Source: CAUZIR01 sp965250195
Lineage (GTDB): Bacteria; Chloroflexota; Dehalococcoidia; Lucifugimonadales; UBA2962
Assembly: GCA_965250195.1 (NCBI GenBank)
Contig: OZ252295.1
Span: 2,232,001 to 2,296,000, forward strand
Direction of reading: 5' to 3'
Length of the DNA: 64,000 nucleotides
How positions within the stretch are numbered: position 1 is the stretch's first letter; each line of letters begins with the position of its first letter. Both the position numbers and the translations under genes were made by a program. Positions 53,120-62,226 of this stretch are shown in pieces. Below the pieces are notes generated by a model, which saw only the letters and a program-made list of their open reading frames with translations, was not told where the DNA came from and searched no databases.

Positions 53120-54274
53120 TCAGCTTCCCGGGCGCTTTAGCTTGGGGCCGAGCCATCGGCTTTTGCGGGACGACGCGAACGCTTCTTTTTCTTGCGCCAC
53201 GGCCTCCGAGGGCTGCGTAAACGGGGCCGTAGGTTTAGTACCGGGAAAGAAATTGGCGTCCATTCGTCCGACCAGGCGGTCGCCGAACTCCACGTAGCAC
53301 GACCCCTGCCCACGGAAGGGCTCAGGCGTCCCGGTGCCCCTGATGCCTGCCACCAAGTGTTCGGCAACGGCCCTGGCGGCGCTCTCGGCAAAAACCCCCG
53401 CCTTGGGCACCGGCGCGCTGGTCACATCGCCGATGGCGTAAACACCGGGGAAACGGGTGGCCAGGTTGGTTTGGTCCACCGGTATCCAGCCGTTCTCGGA
53501 CAATCCCGCTTGCCTCACAACTTCAGGAACCCGGTGAATGGGCACCCCGAGGAACAGGTCGTACCCTATGCCGCCGCCATCCTTGAATCTGGCCGTCGAT
53601 GTATCCGGGTCGAGGCCCGTGATAACCCGTTCCGTCACAAACGTGATGCCGCGCTGGGCGAATTTTTCCAGGATTGCTTTGCTTCCGTCAGGTGAGGGCG
53701 GGATGGGAACGCTCCACTGCGACACTATCGTGATGTCGATGGCACCGCGAACCCCGCGCTCCTCGAACCATTCGTCCAGGAGGATGGCCGCCTCGCAGGG
53801 GGCGGGCGGGCACTTGAACGGCTGTCCGATGATGCCGATAACCAGTTTGCCGGACTCAAATTCGGTCAACACGCTGTTCAAGGCGATGGCACCGGCGATC
53901 GAGTAGAACTCGTGGCCGAACTCGGCCAGGCCGGGTGTGGCGGCGAAGTCGTATTCAGCCCCGAGCGCCACAATGAGCGTTTCGGCCGTGTATTCACCCC
54001 GGTCTGTGATGACTTGCCTTTTGACAGGGTCGATGGTCACGACCGTCTCCTGGCGAAAGGCCACGCCCGGCTTGGTCATCTCGTCGTACCGAAGGGTGAC
54101 CTCCGGGAGCGTCGCCCGGCCCAGCATCAGTTCGAACTTGGAGAAGCCGAAGACGAAGCCGTCGTTCTTGTCGATGAGCGTGATTTCGACATCGCCGCCC
54201 AGGGCTTCGTCGAGCAGGCTGGAAAGCTCCAGTCCCCCGAAGCCCGCGCCCAGTATCAGTACCCCATGGTTCAT
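53120..54274 (-). CDS. FAD-dependent pyridine-nucleotide-disulfide oxidoreductase (SQR/NDH-2-like)
   Basis: 384 residues. VLILGAGFGGLELSSLL binds FAD; LIVALGAEYDF and FPGVYAIGDVTSAPVPKAG are the other two flavin motifs. QPFKCPPAPCEAAILLDEW places two Cys in the position of one of the sulfide:quinone oxidoreductase cysteines (CPPAPCE pattern), so a type II SQR-like or flavocytochrome-like enzyme is likely. NADH dehydrogenase type II is the alternative. ATG start; placed between kelch and cyclase genes. Confidence 0.8.
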   Translation of the reverse strand: MNHGVLILGAGFGGLELSSLLDEALGGDVEITLIDKNDGFVFGFSKFELMLGRATLPEVTLRYDEMTKPGVAFRQETVVTIDPVKRQVITDRGEYTAETLIVALGAEYDFAATPGLAEFGHEFYSIAGAIALNSVLTEFESGKLVIGIIGQPFKCPPAPCEAAILLDEWFEERGVRGAIDITIVSQWSVPIPPSPDGSKAILEKFAQRGITFVTERVITGLDPDTSTARFKDGGGIGYDLFLGVPIHRVPEVVRQAGLSENGWIPVDQTNLATRFPGVYAIGDVTSAPVPKAGVFAESAARAVAEHLVAGIRGTGTPEPFRGQGSCYVEFGDRLVGRMDANFFPGTKPTAPFTQPSEAVAQEKEAFASSRKSRWLGPKLKRPGS

Positions 54275-54295
54275 TCGGGTTGTCTCATTCGGGCA

Positions 54296-55672
54296 TTATG
54301 GCTCGAAAATGACCAGGGTGGCTGTGCTGTCCCCGGAGGAATCGGTCTCCATGCCGAGGAACGCCACCGAGTACCGGCCGAATTTCTTAACCGTGATGCC
54401 AACCTGGCCGTCTTCGATGACCATGTCGGACTTGCCCAGCGGCCCGGTGAGAATTCTCAGCGCAATACGCACGATTACCTCGCCGGGCTCGTCGCAGTTC
54501 GAACCGGCCGGGCAGCGCGTGTCCTCTACCACGGTCTCGAACCGCATGATCAGTCCGCCGGGTCCCTTCGGGCTGTTTAGCTCCTGGCCGACGGTAAGCC
54601 TCACCGGCTGACCGAGATTCGCGTGCGTGGTCACGAGGCCGGGGTCCGACTGGATGGAGTCCGGGAACGTCAGAGTCGCCACCTCAACTATTGGCGTAGG
54701 CGTGGGCTCCGGAGTCGGCGTCGGCTGCGGCGTTGGCGTGGCGTCGGGACGGGGGGTCGGCGTCCCAACAATTTGTGAGTCACCGGTGCGGTCTGAAGCG
54801 ACGGCCGTCGCACCCCCGGCAAACGCGAGAACCTCTGCCGAACCAAGGATGCCCTCTTTCCCGTTGCCACCCATGGCCACCACTCGCCCGTCTGCCAGTA
54901 ACACCGTTGAATGACGGTAGCGGCCGATCTTGAGCAGGCTTGAGTCGGTCCACGTGTTGGTGGCCGGGTCGTATATTTCGCTCTGGGTGAGCGAGCCCAG
55001 ACCCCCGGTCACCAGCACGCTGCCGTCAAGAAGCAACACGGCGCTGTGTTCGGCGCGAGGGGACGCGGTCTCCCCGGCGTCCGACCACGCGTCGGAGATG
55101 GGGTCGTAGATCTCGGCGATGAACCGCTTGCCCCGGCCGCCCACGATCAGCAGCCTGCCGTCCACGAGGGTCGTCGCGGTGTGGAAGGCCCTTGAGATTC
55201 TCATCGGTGAGACGGTAATCCAGGTGTCGCCGGCCGGATCATAGATTTCAACGGACTTGGCGTACGGGCCGTCCTCTTTGCCACCGCCGATGACCAGCAC
55301 CCGTCCGTCCGCCAGCAACGAGGCGGTGTGGTTGATGCGCTTTTCCGACATTGGCGCGGTCTCGCTCCAGGCGCCGGTGACGGGGTCGTATATTTCGCTC
55401 TGGTTGAGGGTGGCTACGAGGAATTTATCGTCGGTTTTGCCGCCCACGAGCATGACTCGACCGTCCGGTAGCTTGGTGACACCCATGCCGCTGCGCGATA
55501 GGGCCATCGGCGCGGTGTTGGTCCACACTCCCGTCGCCGGGTCCCATATCTCCACCGTCAGTACGGTTTCTTTCTGTTGTCCGAGTCCTCCCGCGACCAG
55601 CACCCGGCCATCGTTCAATTCGACCATTGCCGGGGACTGGCGTTTGGCGGCCATTTCACCTGTAAACTCCAC
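54296..55672 (-). CDS. Kelch-repeat lipoprotein, main part (frame-shifted from its N-terminus)
   Basis: 458 residues beginning at a GTG that is probably not a real start. At least six kelch units with the pattern GRVLVAGG...EIYDPATGVWT form a beta-propeller (to ~residue 300). A linker of Thr-Pro repeats follows, then a beta domain with two Cys (CPAGSNCDEPGE). The frame joins, by a single missing base near 55664-55668, the lipoprotein signal fragment at 55615-55977, which ends in the first kelch strand. Read together, the gene is 54296-55977. Function unknown; probably a surface-exposed binding protein. Confidence 0.75.
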   Translation of the reverse strand: MEFTGEMAAKRQSPAMVELNDGRVLVAGGLGQQKETVLTVEIWDPATGVWTNTAPMALSRSGMGVTKLPDGRVMLVGGKTDDKFLVATLNQSEIYDPVTGAWSETAPMSEKRINHTASLLADGRVLVIGGGKEDGPYAKSVEIYDPAGDTWITVSPMRISRAFHTATTLVDGRLLIVGGRGKRFIAEIYDPISDAWSDAGETASPRAEHSAVLLLDGSVLVTGGLGSLTQSEIYDPATNTWTDSSLLKIGRYRHSTVLLADGRVVAMGGNGKEGILGSAEVLAFAGGATAVASDRTGDSQIVGTPTPRPDATPTPQPTPTPEPTPTPIVEVATLTFPDSIQSDPGLVTTHANLGQPVRLTVGQELNSPKGPGGLIMRFETVVEDTRCPAGSNCDEPGEVIVRIALRILTGPLGKSDMVIEDGQVGITVKKFGRYSVAFLGMETDSSGDSTATLVIFEP

Positions 55673-55977
55673 GTCTCGGTCTCGGAGTCGAACAGTTCGG
55701 CGGACTCTTCAAAGTTCCCCACCTCGACGTTTCCCAGTCCCCGGCCCCGGCCGCCGACTGCCAGGACGCGGCCATCAGTAAGCCGAATTGCTGCGAAACG
55801 TTCACGAGAGGCTTTCATGTCGGGGGTCTGCTCGAAGTTCCCCAGTTTTACGATTTGCTCCTCGACGGCCGGGGCGTCCTCATCTTGCGACACGTCGACC
55901 GTCTGCTGAGTTGCAGGAGATGAACAGGCGACCGCCAGCAGGGCAATGAGGGTTCCGAGTACAAATGTCCGAATCAT
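55615..55977 (-). CDS. Kelch-repeat lipoprotein, N-terminal fragment
   Basis: Starts at ATG 55977 with MIRTFVLGTLIALLAVACSS, a lipoprotein signal with lipid Cys18. It goes on with LTDGRVLAVGGRGRG and SAELFDSETETWSL, the first kelch unit, after which the frame becomes unlike kelch (QVKWPPN) and ends at 55615. Shifting by one base after TWSL restores TGEMAAKRQSPAM, i.e. the next kelch unit. So this and the following 54296-55672 frame are one gene broken by a frameshift, with the shift in a TTT stretch. It is divergent from the amidohydrolase gene. Confidence 0.7.
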   Translation of the reverse strand: MIRTFVLGTLIALLAVACSSPATQQTVDVSQDEDAPAVEEQIVKLGNFEQTPDMKASRERFAAIRLTDGRVLAVGGRGRGLGNVEVGNFEESAELFDSETETWSLQVKWPPNASPRQWSN

Positions 55978-56110
55978 CCGATACGCTCCGGCAAAGAGTT
56001 GGCTCGCACGATAGCACCTCTCGGTAAAATAGCGGACCGTTAACATGGCGAGCGATGATGGCCTGGAAGGGCTGATCACCGTTGATTCTGTCGAGATATT
56101 AGGGAGTGTT

Positions 56111-57370
56111 ATGACAACTGCGTTCGTCGGGGCTGCGGTAATCGATGGTACGGACGGCGAGGCCCGGCAAGGTCTGGCGGTGGTCATCGACGGTGAGATG
56201 ATCACCGGCGTGGTCGACCCGGCGTCCGTCCCGTCCGATGCGAAGGTTGTAAATCTGCCCGGTCGGACGATCATGCCGGGCGTGATCGACACGCACACAC
56301 ACTTCGCGGCCTGGGCACAGTGGCTCATCTCTCGGCAGGACGACAGGTTGATGCTGCTCGCCGCAAGGACGATGTCGGGCCTCGGCCGTAGGTTGGCACG
56401 AGGAGTCACCAGTGCAAGAGACATGGGCGGCCTCGACGCGGGCTTCGTCCAGGCGGTCGAGCATGGCGTAATTGCCGGGCCCCGTTTGCAGACTGCGGTC
56501 GTCATTCTTCACCCCACGAATGGGCTCAATGACAGCATCCCCGGGCTTGGTGGGCTGGTTTCGCCACAGGGCCATATGCTCCAGCTCCCCGGCTTCCCGG
56601 ACCCCCACTGCGATGGGCCGGTCGAGGCGCGCACGAAGGTGCGGGAGACGCTGCGCGCCGGTGCCGACGTTATTAAGATCGCCGCCACCAGCGCCACCGT
56701 GGGCCGGGTGGCGGACTGGACGGTGCCTTCGTTTACGCTCGATGAGATCGAAGCGATTGTCGATGAGGCGCACGGTGTCGGCGTGGCCGTCCACAGCCAC
56801 GCCATGGGCGCCGTCGGCGCCGAACGCTCTGTGGCGGCGGGCGTCGATTCTATCGAGCACGGTTCGCAAATCGACGACGCGACGATCGAGGCCATGGCTG
56901 CGAAGGGCACCTGGCTCGTCCCCATGTTTTGGATACTACGGTTCCACGCCGAGCACGACCCGATGCCCGCAGCCAGGGACGCCGCCATGAAGCTGCTGGA
57001 GACGACGACCGACACTTTCCAGCGGGCAAGAGCGGCGGGCGTGCGCATTGCCATGGCCAGCGACTCCGGGCCGGAAATTGATCCAGACGGGTCAGGGAGT
57101 TTCGAAGAGATGGGCTACATGGTCGAGGCCGGTATGACGCCCGGCGAGGCGATTGTCGCCGCCACCCGGTCGGCGTCGGAGTGCATGCGCATGGACTCCG
57201 AGGTTGGCACGCTGGAGGCGGGCAAGTACGCGGACATGCTGGTGCTGAACGGGAACCCAATCGGCGATATGAGCGTGCTGGCAGACGAGATCCGGCTGGA
57301 AATGGTCGTCAAGTCTGGCGCGCCCGTTGGGGGCAGTCGTGTGGCCGATGGCAAGCAGGCGCTGTCTTGA
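56111..57370 (+). CDS. Amidohydrolase (imidazolonepropionase/prolidase-like)
   Basis: 419 residues. Metal-dependent amidohydrolase: PGVIDTHTHF is the HxH motif, VAVHSHAMGA and SIEHGSQI give further metal His, and ASDSGPE the catalytic Asp. LEAGKYADMLVLNGNP closes the composite domain. Relatives hydrolyse cyclic amides, N-acyl or X-Pro substrates. ATG 56111 has AGGGAG five bases upstream; the frame is open from 56045. Its TGA overlaps the next TTG start (TTGA), so it is coupled to the SDR. Confidence 0.86.
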   Translation: MTTAFVGAAVIDGTDGEARQGLAVVIDGEMITGVVDPASVPSDAKVVNLPGRTIMPGVIDTHTHFAAWAQWLISRQDDRLMLLAARTMSGLGRRLARGVTSARDMGGLDAGFVQAVEHGVIAGPRLQTAVVILHPTNGLNDSIPGLGGLVSPQGHMLQLPGFPDPHCDGPVEARTKVRETLRAGADVIKIAATSATVGRVADWTVPSFTLDEIEAIVDEAHGVGVAVHSHAMGAVGAERSVAAGVDSIEHGSQIDDATIEAMAAKGTWLVPMFWILRFHAEHDPMPAARDAAMKLLETTTDTFQRARAAGVRIAMASDSGPEIDPDGSGSFEEMGYMVEAGMTPGEAIVAATRSASECMRMDSEVGTLEAGKYADMLVLNGNPIGDMSVLADEIRLEMVVKSGAPVGGSRVADGKQALS

Positions 57371-58119
57371 CTGACTCGATGCGGGGTAAGACAGCCGTCG
57401 TCACCGGCGCCACATCGGGCATCGGTCGCGCCAGCGTGGTTGATTTCGCCAGGCGCGGCGTCAACGTCGTGGCCTCCGGACGGCGACAGGAACGCGGAGC
57501 CGAGCTGGTCGCCGAGACTCACGGACTTGAAGGAACGGTCGTCTTCGTCCAAGGGGACATAACAGTTGCCGACGACGTGCGGAATCTGATTTCGACGGCG
57601 GTCTCGGAGTTCGGACGCATCGACTTCGCCTTCAACAACGCCGGGGGCTTTAGGGAGGTGGGTCGCCTCCACGAGTACTCGGACGAGGACTGGGACCATT
57701 TCTCCGATACGTTCCTTAAAAGTGTCTGGAGATGCATGAAGCATGAGATCGAGCACATGCTCCCCAACGGCTCCGGCGTAATTATCAACAACGCCTCTAC
57801 GGCGGGCCTCGTCGGCACCAAGCACGGCGCGTACGTGGCCATGAAGCACGGCGTGGTGGGGCTGACCAAGACGGCCACCAAGCAGTACGAAGGGGAGGGG
57901 ATACGTTTCAACGCGGTCTGCCCTGGCTGGATTGACACCGAGATGGCCGCCCCCATGACCGCCGACCCGCAGGCGCAGACGTGGTTTTACGAGCGCCAGA
58001 GCGTGAAACGGGCCGGGCAATCTGAGGAAGTTGCCGCCCTCGTCACATGGCTGTGCTCGGACGAGGCAGCGTTCGTGACCGGGGTCGCCTGGGCGATAGA
58101 CGGGGGGCTCGTTTCCTGA
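57367..58119 (+). CDS. Short-chain dehydrogenase/reductase coupled to an amidohydrolase
   Basis: 250 residues. TGATSGIGRA cofactor loop, NNAGGF, NNASTAGLVG, then GAYVAMKHGVVGLTK (Tyr-x-x-x-Lys). AIDGG closes the fold. TTG 57367 overlaps the amidohydrolase stop (TTGA); ATG 57379 four codons later is the alternative. The coupling hints that it reduces or oxidises a product of the amidohydrolase. Confidence 0.86.
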   Translation: MTDSMRGKTAVVTGATSGIGRASVVDFARRGVNVVASGRRQERGAELVAETHGLEGTVVFVQGDITVADDVRNLISTAVSEFGRIDFAFNNAGGFREVGRLHEYSDEDWDHFSDTFLKSVWRCMKHEIEHMLPNGSGVIINNASTAGLVGTKHGAYVAMKHGVVGLTKTATKQYEGEGIRFNAVCPGWIDTEMAAPMTADPQAQTWFYERQSVKRAGQSEEVAALVTWLCSDEAAFVTGVAWAIDGGLVS

Positions 58120-58132
58120 AGGGCAGGGAAGC

Positions 58133-60055
58133 CTATTCGGTGCCGATTACCGAGGCCTTCACCCGATCCGCTTTCGCCCCTCGTACGGCGACGTGCTCAC
58201 GGGGCACGACGATGAGGAAGTCCTTGGATGTTCGCTCCCAGTCCGCCAGTACGGCCTTGGCGACGGCGCTTCCCGTGAAGTCCCAGTGCGCCCGCAACAG
58301 CATCTTTAGCTGACGCCTGTCGTCTTCCTCTGAGACCGTTTCGATGCTCACCATGGCCGGGTTGATCCGGTCGCGGTTTTCACCGGAGCGGTTCCAGATG
58401 TAGGCGACGCCCCGGCTCATTCCGGCGGCGAAGTTGTTGCCGATGGGGCCGAGCACCGCCACTTTCCCGCCCGTCATGTAGGAGCAGGCGTGGTCGCCCA
58501 CCCCCTCGACGACGCTGCGGGCACCGGAGTTGCGGACGGCGAATCGCTCGCCCACGCTCCCGGCGATGAAAAGGCTGCCGCCGGTGGCACCGTACAACAG
58601 CGTGTTCCCAGCCAGCGCTGGCGCTGCAGCAGGGGCGCCCGACGAGTTCGGCGTGCCGGGATCGCCAGAAGCGCTGGCCGCGTATGAGTCCTGGCGGGGC
58701 ACGATGGAGATGATGCCCCCGGCCATTCCCTTGCCCACGTAGTCGTTGGCCTGGCCCTCCAGGTGGGTGCGCATGCCTCTGGTCATGAACGCGCCTAACG
58801 ACTGACCCGCAGTGCCCTCGAGATGGAGCCTTATCAGGCCGGGAGCCATTTTGCGGTCACCGTGCTTACGGGCTATGCGTCCGGCCACACCGGCGCCTAT
58901 GGACCGGTTCACGTTGCTCACCCAGTAGCGCCTGGTCGTCGGCTCGCCGTCCTGTATGGAACTCTCGACATTGCGAATGAGCTTGCGCTCGAAGTCGTTC
59001 GGGGTCGGCGGTGCGTCGGGCCGGGAGTTCTCAGGGACGGGCAGAGTGGGCTCAGGGGCGGGACTGAGCAGCGCAGAAAGGTCGAGGGTTCCGGCACGGT
59101 GCGACGAGCTTTCGACGCTCGTCAGCAAGTCATTTCTGCCTACTACTTCGTCGATGCTCTTGCGACCGAGGTCGGCGAGTATTGACCGTGTCTCTTCCGC
59201 CACTGATTTCAAGAACGCGACGAGGTGCTCCGGTCTTCCCTTGTATCGGCTTCGGAGGTCCTCTCTCTGGGTGGCTATGCCCACCGGACAGGTGTTTTGG
59301 TGGCACTGCCGTGCCATCTTGCAGCCGAGTGCGATAAGCGCCGCAGTGCCGAATGTAAACTCTTGTGCACCCAGCATGGCGGCGACGACGACGTCGTGAC
59401 CGGTGCGCAGCCCGCCGTCGGTGCGAATGCGTATCTTGCCTCTCAGGCAGTTGGCTACGAGCGCATCGTGCGCCTCTTTGACGCCCATCTCCCAGGGCAG
59501 CCCCGCATACTTGATCGACGACAGCGGTGAGGCACCGGTCCCGCCCTCGTTGCCGGAAATGTGAACGACGTCCGCCCCTGCTTTGGCCACGCCGACGGCC
59601 ACGATGCCGATGCCGTGGGAGGCTACCAGTTTGACGGCGACATCGGCGTCCGGGTTGACGGTCTTGAGATCGTAGATGAGCTGGGCCAGGTCCTCGATGG
59701 AGTAGATGTCATGGTGCGGGGGCGGGGATATCAGCTCGATTCCCGGCTCGGAATGGCGCAACAGCGCGATGAAGTCCGTGACTTTCTCGCCGGGCAGGTG
59801 GCCGCCTTCGCCCGGCTTCGACCCCTGAGCCATCTTGATCTCGATTTCTTGTGCAGCTGCCAAGTAGGCGGGTGTCACCCCGAAGCGGCCCGAAGCGACC
59901 TGCTTGATGTGCGCTCCGAACTCCCTCCGGTCGCCGTCCGGCAGGTAATGGCTCGGCAGTTCACCTCCCTCACCGGAGTTGGAGTAGCCGCCCAATGCTC
60001 TCATCGCCGTGGCCAGGTCCCGGTGCGCCTCCATGCCCAGCGCCCCAACCGACAT
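58133..60055 (-). CDS. GltB fragment: FMN/3Fe-4S synthase and GXGXG domains
   Basis: 640 residues as drawn; the true coding frame extends back to about 60164 (ADGIALEDVETGAAITRRF precedes the Met). VGALGMEAHRDLATAMRAL and GGYSNSGEGGELPSHYLPD begin the synthase domain. GNEGGTGASPLSSIKYAGLPWE binds FMN and 2-oxoglutarate. CKMARQCHQNTCPVGIATQ holds the three cysteines of the 3Fe-4S cluster. The C-terminal part with YVGKGMAGGIISIVP, LYGATGGSLFIAG and GPIGNNFAAGMSRGVAYIW is the GXGXG domain. Confidence 0.85.
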   Translation of the reverse strand: MSVGALGMEAHRDLATAMRALGGYSNSGEGGELPSHYLPDGDRREFGAHIKQVASGRFGVTPAYLAAAQEIEIKMAQGSKPGEGGHLPGEKVTDFIALLRHSEPGIELISPPPHHDIYSIEDLAQLIYDLKTVNPDADVAVKLVASHGIGIVAVGVAKAGADVVHISGNEGGTGASPLSSIKYAGLPWEMGVKEAHDALVANCLRGKIRIRTDGGLRTGHDVVVAAMLGAQEFTFGTAALIALGCKMARQCHQNTCPVGIATQREDLRSRYKGRPEHLVAFLKSVAEETRSILADLGRKSIDEVVGRNDLLTSVESSSHRAGTLDLSALLSPAPEPTLPVPENSRPDAPPTPNDFERKLIRNVESSIQDGEPTTRRYWVSNVNRSIGAGVAGRIARKHGDRKMAPGLIRLHLEGTAGQSLGAFMTRGMRTHLEGQANDYVGKGMAGGIISIVPRQDSYAASASGDPGTPNSSGAPAAAPALAGNTLLYGATGGSLFIAGSVGERFAVRNSGARSVVEGVGDHACSYMTGGKVAVLGPIGNNFAAGMSRGVAYIWNRSGENRDRINPAMVSIETVSEEDDRRQLKMLLRAHWDFTGSAVAKAVLADWERTSKDFLIVVPREHVAVRGAKADRVKASVIGTE

Positions 60056-62226
60056 GGCCGCCGACCTGAAGCGGCGCGTGATCGCCGCGCCCGTCTCGAC
60101 GTCTTCCAGTGCAATGCCGTCGGCGGGACAATCGAAGGCGAGCAGGTCTCGCAGCCCGGTGGGGGGGCCCCGCGGCTCTTTTCCGAGTAGTCCTGATACG
60201 CCTCTGGGGCCCCTGCGTCCCGGGAATTGGGGTCTGTGGCCGCCTTCTGCAGCGCTCGCCAGACCGGGAGGCCGTAGGCGTGGTGCTCACCCTCGCGGCG
60301 GTACTTGTACCAGCCACCGGCGTCCAGGTCGGACTGGAGTGCGGCCGCCCGCAGTCGCGTCAAAACATCGGCGGCGATGTCGTCGTAATCGATGCCGCCA
60401 ATTCTCGACGGCATGGACGGGAACGAACGCTCCACGACCTCCGGCGCCAGCCCCAGGGCCTCGAAGGCCTGTCCGCCGGTGTAGGAGGCGACGGTACAGA
60501 TGCCCATCTTGGACATGATTTTTCGCAGACCCGCCTTCAGTGCGGTGACATACGACTCGATTGGGTCCGAGCCGCTGGACCCGTTTTCTGAACTCTTCGT
60601 GACCTGATTTCGCACCGCACGCAGTGCGAGGTACGGGTAGACGGCGTCGGCCCCGCATCCGACCAGACAGGCGACGTGGTGAACGTCCCTGGCGTCTCCG
60701 GCGGCGGCGACCAGGCCGGTCTTCATGCGCCGACCGGTGCGGACAAGGAAATTATGCAAAGTGGAAGCGGCAAGCAGCATCGGCACGGGCGCCCGGTCGG
60801 TCGAGGCACCGGCGTCGCTGACGACCAGCACCCGCGCGCCGCCGTCCACCGCGTCTGCAGCCGTAACGCAAAGGCGATCGAGAGACCGGCGCATGTCGGA
60901 CGGGTCCCCCGCGTCGAAAAGCGCCTCCAGCTCGACCAGCGGCAGATCGGCACCGGAAAGAGCCATCACACTGTCCATGCCAGCATCAGTCAGCACCGGT
61001 GAGCCCAAAAGGGCCATCTGAGGTGCTCCGGTGACAGATCCTATGAGAGGCGGCCTCCAGCCCAGACGGGCTGCCATCGACATGACGTTGGCCTCGCGTA
61101 TGGGGTCGATGGGGGGATTGGTGACCTGGGCGAACCGCTGCCGCAGGTACGAGTAGAGCGGCCGCGGCGCCTCCTGTAGCACGGACAGGGGCGTGTCGTC
61201 TCCCATCGACCCGACCGCCTCCTTGCCGTTTGCAGCCATCGGACCCAGCACCGTTCCTAGCTCTTCACGGGTGTAGCCGTGAACGGCCATCAGGAATTGC
61301 AGTTCGCTATTTGAATTGGTGTTTTCCCGGTGGCGTTCGTGTTTGGGGTCGTCTTCGCGGGGAGGGGAGAGCGCCCGCCAGCCCTTATATCGGGTCGCAT
61401 CGACGATGCCGTCGCGCTTTGCTTCGTCGTTTCGCAGCAGGAGCTCCCTGGCAACGTCGACCGCCAGGACCTGCCCTGGCCCGAGTTGGCCGGACTCGAT
61501 GAGGTCGGCCGGGTCCAGGTCGAGCACGCCGGCCTCCGAGGCGCATACGACGAGGCCGTCCCGAGCAATCTGATAGCGCGCGGGCCGCAGGCCGTTCCTG
61601 TCGGTGGCGACCCCCACGATGCCGTTGTTTTGAAACGCGACAGTGGCCGGGCCGTCCCACGGCTCCATGGCGGCCGCGTGGTACCGGTAAAACTCCCGCA
61701 GGTCTGAGTTCATGCCGCGGTTTCGCTCCCAGGCCTCGGGGATGAGCATCATCATCGAGGGGATGGGCCCGATGCCGGAGCCGGTGAGCAGGTCGAATGC
61801 CTCGTCCAGCGCCGCGCTGTCGGAGCCCCTGGTCGAGACGACGGTAGGACATCGTCCTGCATCTCGTCCCACACCGGACTCAGCATGTCCACACCCCGCG
61901 CCTCCATCCAGGTGACGTTCGCACCCAGGGTGTTGATCTCGCCGTTGTGGGCGATTTTTCGCAGGGGCTGGGCCAGCCGCCAGTCGGGCAGGGTGTTGGT
62001 AGCGTAGCGCTGGTGGAAGAGCGCGAAGCTGGAGTTGGTGCGGGGGTCGGCAGATCTGGGTAAAAGGCGGGCAGCTGGGGCGCGAGCATGAGGCCCTTAT
62101 ACACAACAGATTCGGCGGACATGGAGGCGATGTAAGTGGAGCGCACCGTCTCATTGCCAGTGCGGAACGCCCGCTCAGCTCGCCTGCGGGCCAGGTAAAG
62201 GCGCCGGGCGTACTCGCTATCGTCAA
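60001..62226 (-). CDS. GltB fragment: rest of glutaminase and central domain
   Basis: Only about 60165-61843 of this open frame is genuine GltB. Before that it is out of frame (Arg/Pro-rich), after that likewise. The genuine part runs from VVSTRGSDSAALDEAFDLL through MMLIPEAWERNRGMN, EPWDGPATVAFQNNGIVGV and DRNGLRPARYQI (glutaminase end) to NPPIDPIREANVMSMAARLG and GICTVASYTGGQAFEALGL (central domain), ending YQDYSEKSRGAPP at the C7 run. Confidence 0.8.
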   Translation of the reverse strand: MTIASTPGAFTWPAGELSGRSALAMRRCAPLTSPPCPPNLLCIRASCSRPSCPPFTQICRPPHQLQLRALPPALRYQHPARLAAGPAPAKNRPQRRDQHPGCERHLDGGAGCGHAESGVGRDAGRCPTVVSTRGSDSAALDEAFDLLTGSGIGPIPSMMMLIPEAWERNRGMNSDLREFYRYHAAAMEPWDGPATVAFQNNGIVGVATDRNGLRPARYQIARDGLVVCASEAGVLDLDPADLIESGQLGPGQVLAVDVARELLLRNDEAKRDGIVDATRYKGWRALSPPREDDPKHERHRENTNSNSELQFLMAVHGYTREELGTVLGPMAANGKEAVGSMGDDTPLSVLQEAPRPLYSYLRQRFAQVTNPPIDPIREANVMSMAARLGWRPPLIGSVTGAPQMALLGSPVLTDAGMDSVMALSGADLPLVELEALFDAGDPSDMRRSLDRLCVTAADAVDGGARVLVVSDAGASTDRAPVPMLLAASTLHNFLVRTGRRMKTGLVAAAGDARDVHHVACLVGCGADAVYPYLALRAVRNQVTKSSENGSSGSDPIESYVTALKAGLRKIMSKMGICTVASYTGGQAFEALGLAPEVVERSFPSMPSRIGGIDYDDIAADVLTRLRAAALQSDLDAGGWYKYRREGEHHAYGLPVWRALQKAATDPNSRDAGAPEAYQDYSEKSRGAPPPGCETCSPSIVPPTALHWKTSRRARRSRAASGRRPCRLGRWAWRRTGTWPRR

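Noticed and set aside
55600..55680. Programmed -1 frameshift in the kelch gene
   Set aside because: No X-XXY-YYZ slippery heptamer and no clear downstream stem-loop or pseudoknot were found; a simple one-base loss explains it.
56045..56110. 22-codon N-terminal extension of the amidohydrolase
   Set aside because: The ATG at 56111 has AGGGAG five bases upstream and starts the conserved fold; the extension shows no similarity.
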